Shown in pieces: positions 16,409 to 24,589 of a stretch of 64,000 bases of DNA; position 1 is the stretch's first letter, and each line of letters opens with the position of its first letter. Location: NCBI RefSeq assembly GCF_047228825.1, contig NZ_JBFEGN010000004.1, positions 45,347-109,346 of the forward strand, given 5' to 3'. A program made the translations under genes and the position numbers. The notes beneath the pieces were generated by a model. It saw nothing but the letters and a program-made list of their open reading frames with translations, was not told where the DNA came from and made no database searches. The DNA comes from Siminovitchia sp047228825 (lineage in GTDB: Bacteria > Bacillota > Bacilli > Bacillales > Bacillaceae_C).

Positions 16409-17683
16409 CTATTTCGTTATCGACGGCAGCCAAAGCGTCAAATCAGGCCAATACGTAATGACCAGCAAGGCAATCAGTGATGCGATTAAATATGGCCAAA
16501 TGGCTGCCACGAGGCGCTCGAGTTTGACTTGCCCAAGGGAGGAGGCAATGTAAAGACCTGCTCCTACCGGCGGAGTCAATAAGCCGATTGTTAAGTTGAT
16601 ACAGATGATGACACCAAAGTGGATTGGGTCAATGCCGTAGTTGGCGATTAACGGCGCAAAAATGGGTACAAGGATAATGAGTGCCGCAATCCCGTCCATA
16701 AACATGCCGACGATCAGAAGGAATATATTTACGATTAACAGGAAAAGCAGCGGATTTTCAGTTAATGACACCATCCAGGTGGCAATATTTTGCGGAACTT
16801 TTTCAAAAGAAAGCATCCAGCCAAACAGGTTGGCCATCGCTATCAGCAAGGTAATCGTTGCTGTTGTTACCGCTGTATTGATAAAAATGGAAGGAAGTTC
16901 CTTTATTTTTAATTCTCTGTAAAAGAAAAAACCTACAACAAGCGCCACCACGCAGGCAATGGCTGCTGATTCTGTCGGTGTAAACGCGCCGCTTAAAATT
17001 CCGACTACAATAATGACCGGAACAAGGAGTGCCGGAATGACTTTGAAAAAGGAGCTGAATATTTCCGAGAAAAGGGCGCGCTTTTGAGTGGGCCATTTTT
17101 GTTTGGTTCCGGTATACCCAATCAGAATGATAAATGAAATGGCCAGCAGGATGCCTGGAAAGACACCGGCCATAAACATGTCCCCGATAGAAGCGCCCGA
17201 TTGGACACCGTAGATGATAAATAACATACTCGGTGGAATGATAGGCCCCAAAAGGCCTGCCGATGCTGTGGTGGCAGCAGCGAATTCCCGTGAATAACCC
17301 TCTTTTTCCATCGAAGGGACCATTGTCCGGCTCATCATGGCAATTTGGGCTGTTGCCGATCCGATAATGGAGGCAAGAAGCATGTTGGCAATGACGTTAA
17401 CATACGCCAATCCGCCCCGGAAATGGCCTACGAGCGATTTGGAAAAATCGATCAGCCTTTTTGTAATACCGCCGGAATTCATTAATTCTCCGGCAAGCAT
17501 GAACAAAGGGATTGCAAGCAGGCCGTAGCTTTCCAGTCCGGAATACAGACGCTGCGGAGCAGTGGCCATGAGCCCCATATTAGCCGACACAAAGATGTAG
17601 GCAATCGTCGTGATTCCGAGAACAAATGCAATCGGCACTTGCAGCAGCAGCAGAATAATAAAAATAAGAAGTGCAATTGTCAC
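16409..17683 (-). CDS. TRAP transporter large permease (DctM family)
   Basis: A 424-residue, roughly 12-helix membrane protein with the DctM features LAIPLFMLAGELMNSGGIT, GLLGPIIPPSMLFIIYG and GLLTPPVGAGLYIAS. It forms the ion-driven translocation subunit of a tripartite periplasmic-type carrier for organic acids. It overlaps the stop of the small subunit by 4 bp. Lying between gentisate module B and a hydroxybenzoate hydroxylase suggests aromatic acid uptake. Confidence 0.92.
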   Translation of the reverse strand: MTIALLIFIILLLLQVPIAFVLGITTIAYIFVSANMGLMATAPQRLYSGLESYGLLAIPLFMLAGELMNSGGITKRLIDFSKSLVGHFRGGLAYVNVIANMLLASIIGSATAQIAMMSRTMVPSMEKEGYSREFAAATTASAGLLGPIIPPSMLFIIYGVQSGASIGDMFMAGVFPGILLAISFIILIGYTGTKQKWPTQKRALFSEIFSSFFKVIPALLVPVIIVVGILSGAFTPTESAAIACVVALVVGFFFYRELKIKELPSIFINTAVTTATITLLIAMANLFGWMLSFEKVPQNIATWMVSLTENPLLFLLIVNIFLLIVGMFMDGIAALIILVPIFAPLIANYGIDPIHFGVIICINLTIGLLTPPVGAGLYIASSLGQVKLERLVAAIWPYLIASLIALLVITYWPDLTLWLPSITK

Positions 17684-18177
17684 GCTTCATTCCCCCCTTC
17701 GCTGCTTTTGAAGTTATTAATGAACAGCTCAAGAGTGTGAATAATCATAAAGAAAAAGCTTACAGGAATGCTGGCATAGGCATAAATCATCGGCATCCCC
17801 ATCGCGCTGGAACGCTGTATGGCGATGTTCGAAGAAGACAGCCATGTAAGGGATAAATAAAAAATATAAATGAGAAAAGCTGCCAGGACGGCTATCCCAA
17901 GACCGAACAACGTTTGGCGGAGCTTTCCTTTCAACTTGTCCATAAAGATGGAAACAGCTGCGGAATCTTGCCGTTTGATGCTCATGCTGCCGCCGATAAA
18001 AGTAAGCCAAACAAGAGAAAAAATAGCTGTTTCATCCGACCAGGTAAGCGGTAAGTTGAGGATGTAACGATAAAGAACGCCAGCTGATAATGAAATCAGC
18101 ATGGCGGAACAAAGGGCAATAGCCAACAGTTTTTCAATTTGATAAACAATATTGCTTAATTGGTGTAACAGTTTCAT
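17680..18177 (-). CDS. TRAP transporter small permease (DctQ family)
   Basis: A 165-residue protein with four hydrophobic segments and the DctQ hallmark LTWSDETAIFSLVWLTFIGG (residues about 40-59). It links the substrate-binding protein and DctM in the membrane. Short gap after the binding-protein gene; overlaps DctM. Confidence 0.9.
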   Translation of the reverse strand: MKLLHQLSNIVYQIEKLLAIALCSAMLISLSAGVLYRYILNLPLTWSDETAIFSLVWLTFIGGSMSIKRQDSAAVSIFMDKLKGKLRQTLFGLGIAVLAAFLIYIFYLSLTWLSSSNIAIQRSSAMGMPMIYAYASIPVSFFFMIIHTLELFINNFKSSEGGNEA

Positions 18178-18190
18178 TTATTTTCCCCCG

Positions 18191-19234
18191 TTACTTTTTT
18201 GCTTCTTCGAGGAAAGATTTGATGACCTCGGATTTGCCCTCATACTTATCAGTGATTTGTTTCGTGATGGCATCAAAGGAAGAAGGATCTTTCAATTCTT
18301 CGACTTTTACCCCAAGTTTCTTCAATTCTTCAAGGTTTTTGTCTTCCCGGGCGACGGCTTCTTGAATTCCCCAGTTAACAGCATTTGTCATCGCTTCCTT
18401 GACAGTTTTTTGGTCCTCTTCAGATAGACCGTCATATACCTGCTTACTCATAACAATGACCGTAGGGAATGTCATATGGTTCGTTAATGTCAAATTCTCG
18501 GCGTTTTCATAATACTTTTCCGTGACGAGTGCATCCAGATCAATGTCAATTCCGTCGATAACTCCGGTTTGCAATGAAGTATACACTTCAGAAAGAGGCA
18601 TTGCAGTTGGCCCTGCACCTACGCCTTCCCAGAAATCCTGCATGGCCGGGCTGCCGATGATTCTGATTTTCTTGCCTTTTAGGTCAGCAGGGGAATTGAC
18701 TGCTCCGTCTTTCAAAAGTACGTGGCGGTTACCCGCAAACATGAAGTCCAATCCGACCAGGCCTTGGCTGTCCAGTTCTTCAAGCATTTTTTTCGCTGCA
18801 TCAGAATCTCTCATCGCCGCAGCTTCTTCCAGATTTTTAAAGGTAAACGGCATGAACCATGCGTTTAATGAATCTTGGCGTGTGCTCATGTAGGCATTTG
18901 TTAAAAATCCAAATTCTAATGAACCCGTTTCCAATTGTTGTACCATGTCTTTCTCTAAACCTAGCTGGGAAGCAGGATAGATTTCCACATTCATTCTGCC
19001 GTCAGACAGCTTTTCCAATTCCTCGCCAAACTTTTCGGCCGTTTTATGCCAGACGTGGGATTCTTGTGTCACATGAGAAATTTTGAATGTTTTTGTTTCC
19101 TCTTTTTTAGACTGATCCGCTGAATCACCGCTGCTGCTTTTTCCACCTCCGCAAGCCGCGAGCGCCAGTATTGCAGAAGCAATAAAAGATGTTTTTAAAA
19201 GCGCCTTCATTTTACTAATTTTGCTCACTTTCAT
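18191..19234 (-). CDS. TRAP transporter substrate-binding lipoprotein (DctP family)
   Basis: A 347-residue binding protein. The lipobox LALAACGGG near residue 28 gives a lipid-anchored Cys, followed by a Ser/Gly/Lys linker and a DctP domain (FKISHVTQESHVWHKTAEKF; VYTSLQTGVIDGIDID; the conserved Arg region KGKKIRIIGSPAMQDF for carboxylate binding). The start at 19234 is preceded by AAGGAGGA; the longer frame to 19282 lacks a site. First gene of the TRAP operon, with a promoter at 19307-19334. Confidence 0.92.
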   Translation of the reverse strand: MKVSKISKMKALLKTSFIASAILALAACGGGKSSSGDSADQSKKEETKTFKISHVTQESHVWHKTAEKFGEELEKLSDGRMNVEIYPASQLGLEKDMVQQLETGSLEFGFLTNAYMSTRQDSLNAWFMPFTFKNLEEAAAMRDSDAAKKMLEELDSQGLVGLDFMFAGNRHVLLKDGAVNSPADLKGKKIRIIGSPAMQDFWEGVGAGPTAMPLSEVYTSLQTGVIDGIDIDLDALVTEKYYENAENLTLTNHMTFPTVIVMSKQVYDGLSEEDQKTVKEAMTNAVNWGIQEAVAREDKNLEELKKLGVKVEELKDPSSFDAITKQITDKYEGKSEVIKSFLEEAKK

Positions 19235-19277
19235 TCCTCCTTGTGGTTCTGGGTGTTTAGCAAGCGAAACGCTCCTA

Positions 19278-19302
19278 TTCACTTTTGGTGAACCATTTTC
19301 AC
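19278..19302. promoter_or_regulatory. Triple half-site operator of the TRAP operon
   Basis: TTCAC (19278-19282), GTGAA (19288-19292) and TTCAC (19298-19302) are spaced 10 bp apart in alternating orientation. They sit at the expected transcription start just downstream of the -10 box, suiting a repressor. Confidence 0.45.
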
Positions 19303-19306
19303 TAAT

Positions 19307-19334
19307 TGTATAAAACTATTAAACTGCTTGTCAA
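19307..19334 (-). promoter_or_regulatory. Sigma-A promoter of the TRAP operon
   Basis: On the minus strand, TTGACA (complement of 19329-19334), a 16-bp spacer and TATACA (complement of 19307-19312). Confidence 0.65.
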
Positions 19335-19362
19335 TTCATTTTTCAATCTTTTTTTAAAAAAA

Positions 19363-20133
19363 CTAGTACTTTTTTCCTTTATAACCAAAGGACTTTGAAA
19401 TTATGAAAGCCGTCTTTTTCACGTATTCGCTAATTTCGTCCGTGGCATTCCTTGGTATCAGGGGGGTAAATCCTACTACAGTCAATGCCCCGATCAAGTC
19501 ACTGTTAAAATCAAAAAGAGGGACGCTGAAAGAAGAAATATGCTTAATCAGCGGTTCCGTAGAATGCGTAAATTTTTCTTTTTGTATTTTTTTCTTTTCG
19601 GCCAGGAATTGGTTTCGTTCTTTTTCCGATAACGGTTTGAGTTCATTTTCCAACCATTTTCTTTGATCGCTGCTGTTTTTAAAAGTAGAGAATATTTTTC
19701 CTGATGAAGAAAGCAAGGGCAGAGTCGCACCCATTTGGGCTCCGATATTGATTCCGTAGTCCGCATTTCTAATGCTGGCGATAACAGGGCCTGTATGTGA
19801 CCAGACAGCAAGTAAACTCGTCAGGGAAGTATGATCGCTGATTTCTTTTAAAAAGGGATTGACGCGGCCAACAATGTCAAAGTCGTTTAAGGCAGCGTTT
19901 CCATATTCTATCAGGCGATTTCCAAGCATGTACGTGTTTTCGGTTGTATCGCGATATAAAATGCCCGTTTGCGTCAACGTATATAAATATTTATACAGAT
20001 TGCTTTTCGTCATCCCGGTCAAAGATTGGATTTCCGTAAATTTTAATGGCCTTCCCTCTTCAAGGAAGAGATCGAGGATGGAGATTCCGAGCTGCAATGA
20101 TTGAATGCCTTTATGATTTGTTTGTTTTGTCAT
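19363..20133 (-). CDS. IclR-family transcriptional regulator (3)
   Basis: A 256-residue regulator with the winged helix KFTEIQSLTGMTKSNLYKYLYTL and effector domain (INIGAQMGATLPLLSSSGKIF; SFSVPLFDFNSDLIGALTVVGF). Start at 20133 behind AAGGTG. It is directly upstream of the TRAP operon on the same strand and divergent from the hydroxybenzoate hydroxylase at 20327, so it probably regulates both. Confidence 0.87.
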   Translation of the reverse strand: MTKQTNHKGIQSLQLGISILDLFLEEGRPLKFTEIQSLTGMTKSNLYKYLYTLTQTGILYRDTTENTYMLGNRLIEYGNAALNDFDIVGRVNPFLKEISDHTSLTSLLAVWSHTGPVIASIRNADYGINIGAQMGATLPLLSSSGKIFSTFKNSSDQRKWLENELKPLSEKERNQFLAEKKKIQKEKFTHSTEPLIKHISSFSVPLFDFNSDLIGALTVVGFTPLIPRNATDEISEYVKKTAFIISKSFGYKGKKY

Positions 20134-20250
20134 TTGTTTAATTCACCTTTTTTTGAATGATTTTGAACTTTAGTGTATCAGCAGCAGAAACAAAACAAAA
20201 GAAATTTTTTATAAAATAATAGATTGACAGTTTTAAAAAAATATTTTAAA

Positions 20251-20262
20251 GTTATCCATAAC
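20251..20262. promoter_or_regulatory. GTTATCCATAAC element upstream of hydroxylase
   Basis: GTTAT-CC-ATAAC is an inverted repeat. Together with the two preceding A it forms AAGTTATCCAT, identical to 2586-2596 in the gentisate dioxygenase A promoter. It lies just upstream of a TATACT -10-like box at 20266-20271. Confidence 0.45.
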
Positions 20263-20326
20263 TAGTATACTTTGTTCCCTATTAGTGGAATAGATTGAAA
20301 AAATACATCAAAAAGGGGATCTTCAT

Positions 20327-21502
20327 ATGAGTAATGTAAGCGATGTAATGGTAGTTGGCGGAGGAATTGGCGGGTTGGCTGCAGCTTTGGGAATTGTTGA
20401 ATCAGGAAAATCCGTTGCGGTTCTTGAGCAGGCCCCGGAATTTGGAGAAGTGGGTGCGGGAATTCAGCTTGCGCCAAATGCGATGGCTGTTTTGGATCGT
20501 TTTGGCGTCCTGGAAGATATTTTTGAATTGGCTGTTTTTCCAAAAAGGCTCGTATTAAAAGATGTCTATACAGCAAAAGAGTTGGCAACATTGGATTTGG
20601 GTAAAGAATTCCAAGAGCGCTACGGATACCCGTATATTGTTGTGCATCGATCTGATTTGCACAGCGTTCTATTGAATGCATGTAAAAAGAAGCCCGAGCA
20701 AATCAAACTATTTAATAACCAGGTAATCCAAACGGCTGAAGAATGTGAAAGCGGTGTCGTTGTCACCAATCAAAGCGGTGAAACATTCACTGCACAGGCG
20801 ATTGTTGGAGCCGATGGACTTAAGTCCAATATCAGAAAGCTGTTCTCTGATGATGAACTGATTTGCTCGGAGTATGTCGCTTACCGGGGAACGATTCCCA
20901 TTGAGGAAGTGTCAGACGCCAACTTGGATGACGTTGTCATGTGGATTGGACCACATCTCCATCTTGTACAATACCCTGTCCGCAGGGGAGAATTGTACAA
21001 TCAAGTAGTTGTGTTTAAGTCCTACAACTACAAGCCTGACTCTGATGATTGGGGTACTCCCGAAGAAATGGACAAGCGTTTCAAAGGCGGGCATCCGCTT
21101 GTGGAAAAGGCAATTTCCTTTATCGAACGCCAAATTCGCTGGCCAATGTACGACCGCCTGCCGTTGGATAATTGGACAAAAGGCAACATAACACTTCTGG
21201 GCGATGCAGCTCATCCGATGCTCCAATACTTGGCACAAGGCGGCTGCCAGGCACTGGAAGACGCTTCCGTACTTGCCGACAATTTGAAGCAATCCGATAA
21301 CTATCATACAGCTTTTCAAAACTACCAGGAAGAACGGATTCCGCGGACAGCCAAAGTCCAAGCAAACGCCAGGTTATGGGGAAGATTTTTGCACGCGGAA
21401 GACCCGTTGACTTTAATTATGCGTGAAAAAATATTCAAGGAGCATACACCGAAAAGCTACCAAGTTACCGACTTTTTATATGGATACCATAAAAGAAGAT
21501 AG
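20327..21502 (+). CDS. FAD-dependent 3-hydroxybenzoate 6-hydroxylase-like monooxygenase
   Basis: A 391-residue class A flavin hydroxylase. It has VVGGGIGGLAAAL near residue 10, GADGLKSNIRKLF in the middle, AYRGTIP, and LLGDAAHPMLQYLAQGGCQALED near residue 290. This pattern matches 3-hydroxybenzoate 6-hydroxylase and salicylate hydroxylase relatives. Neighbourhood of two gentisate dioxygenases and a TRAP carrier favours 3-hydroxybenzoate to gentisate. AAAGGGGAT site before ATG 20327. Salicylate 1-hydroxylation is the main alternative but would give catechol, for which there are no genes here. Confidence 0.83.
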   Translation: MSNVSDVMVVGGGIGGLAAALGIVESGKSVAVLEQAPEFGEVGAGIQLAPNAMAVLDRFGVLEDIFELAVFPKRLVLKDVYTAKELATLDLGKEFQERYGYPYIVVHRSDLHSVLLNACKKKPEQIKLFNNQVIQTAEECESGVVVTNQSGETFTAQAIVGADGLKSNIRKLFSDDELICSEYVAYRGTIPIEEVSDANLDDVVMWIGPHLHLVQYPVRRGELYNQVVVFKSYNYKPDSDDWGTPEEMDKRFKGGHPLVEKAISFIERQIRWPMYDRLPLDNWTKGNITLLGDAAHPMLQYLAQGGCQALEDASVLADNLKQSDNYHTAFQNYQEERIPRTAKVQANARLWGRFLHAEDPLTLIMREKIFKEHTPKSYQVTDFLYGYHKRR

Positions 21503-21511
21503 AAAAAACTA

Positions 21512-21545
21512 GCCGCGCTGCCTGAAAAGTAGTGCGGCCTTTTTA
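21512..21545 (+). terminator. Terminator after hydroxylase
   Basis: GCCGCGCT pairs with AGTGCGGC (one wobble) and is followed by TTTTT. Confidence 0.75.
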
Positions 21546-21696
21546 CAAGAAAGCATAGATTCTGCGGACATAGATCGTTTGCCACGGTTTATAATCATCA
21601 GTGCTTTTAAAAAGATATTTTTATGGTGGAATAAGAAGGATTTAGAAGAAGTGTGTCGAATAAAGTAATTTACAAAATCAAAAAATCAATAGAAAG

Positions 21697-22626
21697 GTGT
21701 TGGTGTTATTGGAGTTTCAGCGTCCCAATTATGATCAACTGTGGAAAGATGTAATTACCGAATTGTTTGAAGAATTTCTTCTATTTTTCTCCCCTGAACT
21801 GTTTGAGCTTGCAGATTTTACTATCCCGCCTCAATTCCTCGAACAAGAGCTCCAAACCATTTTGCCCGAATCCGAAAGCAGCCAGCGTGTCGCCGATAAA
21901 CTTGTTCAGCTTCAATTGAAAAACGGAGACAATCAATGGGTGTACGTCCATATTGAGGTTCAGGGAGACTATAAAAAGATCTTTCCAAAGCGGATGTTCC
22001 AGTCCTTTTACAGGATTATGGACCTTTATGATGAACAAATTTACGCCCTTGCACTGTTCACTAGTGACGATGCCAAGTATAATGCCGATCAATACAACTA
22101 TGAATTCCTCGGGACAGAACTGACCTACCGTTATCATACCTACCGGATCGCTTCCCAGTCAGAATCCACTCTCCTAAAATCACAAAATCCCTTTGCATTG
22201 GCCGTTTTGGCCGGACTGTATGTAATAAAAAGCAAAAAGAATGTCGATAGGAAGTATCAGTACAAACGAAAATTGATGAGATTGCTTTTACAGGATAAAA
22301 TGATAAGTAAAGAGATGAAACGGGAATATATTCAAAAACTGTTTGTATTCATTGATCATGTTCTCAGGCTGCCGGAGGAAACGGAATGGAGGCTGGTCAA
22401 TGATCTGAAACCAATTATTCAAAAGGAGGCGGTACAAATGGGACTTTCCATGAAAGATACGTTTTTGGCGAAGTATTATATGAACGAGGGGGAGAAGAAA
22501 GGAAAGATTGAAGGAAAGATTGAAATTGCTGTCAGGCTCATGGAAAAAGGGTATTGTGTTGAAGATGCAGCGGACATTACGGGTCTCTCAATCGAGGAGA
22601 TCAAACGGATTAAGGACAGAAAATAA
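21697..22626 (+). CDS. Rpn-family (PD-(D/E)xK) recombination-promoting nuclease / putative transposase
   Basis: About 309 residues. The N-terminal PNYDQLWKDVITELFEEFL and the ExQ motif HIEVQGDYKKIFPKRMF (Glu 87, Gln 89) mark the Rpn/YhgA-like nuclease fold; the C-terminal part is a charged helix plus a short LSIEEIKRIKDRK tail. E. coli Rpn proteins promote RecA-independent recombination; the role in Firmicutes is poorly known. The start is uncertain among GTG 21697, GTG 21703 and TTG 21709 behind AGAAAGG. A decayed relative lies at 1872-2348. It has no inverted repeats and is unrelated to the neighbouring catabolic genes. Confidence 0.75.
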   Translation: MLVLLEFQRPNYDQLWKDVITELFEEFLLFFSPELFELADFTIPPQFLEQELQTILPESESSQRVADKLVQLQLKNGDNQWVYVHIEVQGDYKKIFPKRMFQSFYRIMDLYDEQIYALALFTSDDAKYNADQYNYEFLGTELTYRYHTYRIASQSESTLLKSQNPFALAVLAGLYVIKSKKNVDRKYQYKRKLMRLLLQDKMISKEMKREYIQKLFVFIDHVLRLPEETEWRLVNDLKPIIQKEAVQMGLSMKDTFLAKYYMNEGEKKGKIEGKIEIAVRLMEKGYCVEDAADITGLSIEEIKRIKDRK

Positions 22627-22636
22627 AACGTCCCTT

Positions 22637-22664
22637 GAAAAGGAGGGTGCTCAAAGGCACCTCC
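22637..22664 (-). terminator. Terminator of the paired IclR genes
   Basis: On the minus strand, GGAGGTGC and GCACCCTCC form a strong stem followed by TTTTC. Confidence 0.65.
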
Positions 22665-22746
22665 CCGGGAATTGCCATATACTTGTCGGGGCTGAACAAG
22701 GAGTTTCCCCATTTCGTTCAGTCTTGTTCGTCGATACACTTTTGTT

Positions 22747-23505
22747 CTAATAATGGCCTAAGTGTTCGGATATTTTTGCTGCCGCTTCCTGAATCTTGCG
22801 AATAAAGCGGCCCTTCTTTTTATCCGTGATACGGCTTGAATGCCCGACGACCGAAAGGGAAGAAACAACTGCTCCGGTATAGTCGCGGATTGGGGCGGCG
22901 ATGCTCGTATAGTTTTCATAATAGGCATCTCTTAACAGGCAATAATCGTTTTGCCGGATATCGGAAATAAGGGCAAGAAGTTTGTCCGGGTCTGTCGGTG
23001 TACATGGCGTAAAAGAATATAACTTCGACTGGAGCAGCTGGTTGATTGTTCCTTTATCTTGGAAAGCCAATATGCAAAGACCTTCACTCGTACAATGAAT
23101 CGGATTTTTTCGCCCGATTTGGGTTAACAGACGATCCGGATGCCGGCTTTCCACACGAAACAAATAAACAACTTCCATATTTTCCATTAGGCATATATGG
23201 GCGGACTCATCCAATGTTTCCGAGAGCTCTTTTACAATGGGAAGGGCTTCTTTATATAATTCACGGTGGCTGAAAATAACGCCGCCAAGGCTTAAAATGG
23301 CCAGCCCCAGGCGATAGTGATTCGTCCGTGGATTTTTGGCGAGAAATCCTTCCTTGACCAGAACAGCAATGACACGATGGGCGCTGCTCTTGGGAAGATT
23401 TGTGAGCCGGACAATGTCCGTGAAGCTCAGTTCCTTTTGCTTTGGCGTAAACAGCCGAAGGATTCGCAGCGCATTTGTGACGGAGGATAAGGTGGAACCG
23501 CTCAT
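22747..23505 (-). CDS. IclR-family transcriptional regulator (4)
   Basis: A 252-residue regulator with winged helix LSFTDIVRLTNLPKSSAHRVI and an effector domain (VYLFRVESRHPDRLLTQIGR; SIAAPIRDYTGAVVSSLSVVG). It is of the classical KdgR/IclR subtype and clearly different from the three IclR proteins at 6676, 12114 and 19363. Its ATG overlaps the stop of the upstream IclR gene (ATGA), so the two are translationally coupled. Confidence 0.87.
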   Translation of the reverse strand: MSGSTLSSVTNALRILRLFTPKQKELSFTDIVRLTNLPKSSAHRVIAVLVKEGFLAKNPRTNHYRLGLAILSLGGVIFSHRELYKEALPIVKELSETLDESAHICLMENMEVVYLFRVESRHPDRLLTQIGRKNPIHCTSEGLCILAFQDKGTINQLLQSKLYSFTPCTPTDPDKLLALISDIRQNDYCLLRDAYYENYTSIAAPIRDYTGAVVSSLSVVGHSSRITDKKKGRFIRKIQEAAAKISEHLGHY

Positions 23506-24278
23506 TTTACATCACTTCTTTTTCTCATTTTAATCATGTCCGTCAACTTTTCGGATGCTTCCCAAAGAAGTGAAACATATCTTCTTTGTATTCTTGGCGA
23601 CGACACCCTTTTTGATAATGCGGTAATGCTCAGGGAAGCCATAACCTTCCCCTTACCGTCATATACCGGAACGCCAATGCCTGTAATGCCGTTACGGTAT
23701 TCTTGATCGCAGATGACAAAACCATCTACACGTACGCTGTTTAACTTTTTAAAAAAAGTTTCCGGGGAAATAATTGTATTTTTTGTATAAGGACGCAATT
23801 GGGTTGAGGCCCGCTCCGCCATCTCCGGTTGAAAAGCCAGGATCGCCTGTCCGGCGCTTGTGCAAAAAGCGGGCTTTCGATTGCCCAAATGAATATAGTC
23901 CACAGATGAGTAAGCCCCGTCAATGGTTTGCAGGTAAACAACATCCAATTCTTCCAATATGGCCAAATGGGCGTTCTCCCCGATTGTTTCAACCAGCATG
24001 TTTAAAATGGGCACCGCCTCGTTGGAAATGTGGATTTGCGAATTAACAATGTTAACCAATGATAAAATGGAAGATCCCAGGCTGTAAAGATTGGAATGAG
24101 GATCCTTATAAACAAACCCCTCAGATGCCAAGGATGACAAAAGGCGATGGGCTGTGCTTTTTGCAATTTGAAGCTTTCTCGAAACGCCAGTTACGCTTAT
24201 TTCCGGTTCGTCCATCGAAAAGAGCTTCAACACGTGCAAAGCATTTTCCAGGGAAGTTCTTTTTTCTTGTTCCGGCAT
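23502..24278 (-). CDS. IclR-family transcriptional regulator (5)
   Basis: A 258-residue IclR protein with HTH ISVTGVSRKLQIAKSTAHRLLSSL and the effector domain (VYLQTIDGAYSSVDYIHLGN; GIGVPVYDGKGKVMASLSITAL). Start 24278 follows AGGTGAG. First gene of a two-gene operon made entirely of IclR regulators and divergent from the PucR-type regulator. Targets unknown; a heteromeric pair is possible. Confidence 0.87.
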   Translation of the reverse strand: MPEQEKRTSLENALHVLKLFSMDEPEISVTGVSRKLQIAKSTAHRLLSSLASEGFVYKDPHSNLYSLGSSILSLVNIVNSQIHISNEAVPILNMLVETIGENAHLAILEELDVVYLQTIDGAYSSVDYIHLGNRKPAFCTSAGQAILAFQPEMAERASTQLRPYTKNTIISPETFFKKLNSVRVDGFVICDQEYRNGITGIGVPVYDGKGKVMASLSITALSKRVSSPRIQRRYVSLLWEASEKLTDMIKMRKRSDVK

Positions 24279-24589
24279 TTGCTCACCTTTTTCAAAAACT
24301 TTGTTTTTTTATCATTTTAAGGCCGGGCTTTTAATTGGTCAAACTGTCCAAGTCGGATTTGCTTTTTCTTTTCGGGTGAAAAAGTACCAGTTTTATAAAG
24401 TTTAACATATTAAACGAAGGGATTTGCTGTCCCCGCCCCTCGAGGTCATAACAAAAACTCCGGAGAGTGGGGCCTCCTGCATGTTTTGACTTATTTGCCC
24501 GTTCTAGGCGCTTGCGCTTTTCTTTAAACCCTCTCTTTTTTCTTATGCTCATCTTAACTATAATAGAGTGTAAGAGAGGAGTGTTGTTC
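24279..24589. other. Divergent regulatory region between IclR(5) and PucR-type genes
   Basis: A 311-bp stretch without a gene. It contains the perfect palindrome GTTTAA-CATA-TTAAAC at 24400-24415, a G+C-rich patch at 24430-24480 with GAGG/CCTC arms, and a TATAAT at 24559-24564 upstream of ATG 24590. No small gene seen. Confidence 0.5.
24400..24415. promoter_or_regulatory. Palindromic operator candidate
   Basis: GTTTAACATATTAAAC, perfect 6-bp arms with a 4-bp centre, midway between divergent regulator genes. Confidence 0.4.

Noticed and set aside
20327..21502. Salicylate 1-hydroxylase
   Set aside because: The product would be catechol, but no catechol dioxygenase is present; two gentisate dioxygenases favour a 6-hydroxylase.
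21697..22626. Active insertion sequence at the Rpn gene
   Set aside because: No terminal inverted repeats or target duplication seen around the gene; Rpn proteins are not IS transposases despite the common label.
24467..24589. N-terminal extension of the PucR-type regulator by 41 residues
   Set aside because: No ribosome site, and it would cover the TATAAT and the GAGAGGAG site that clearly serve ATG 24590.
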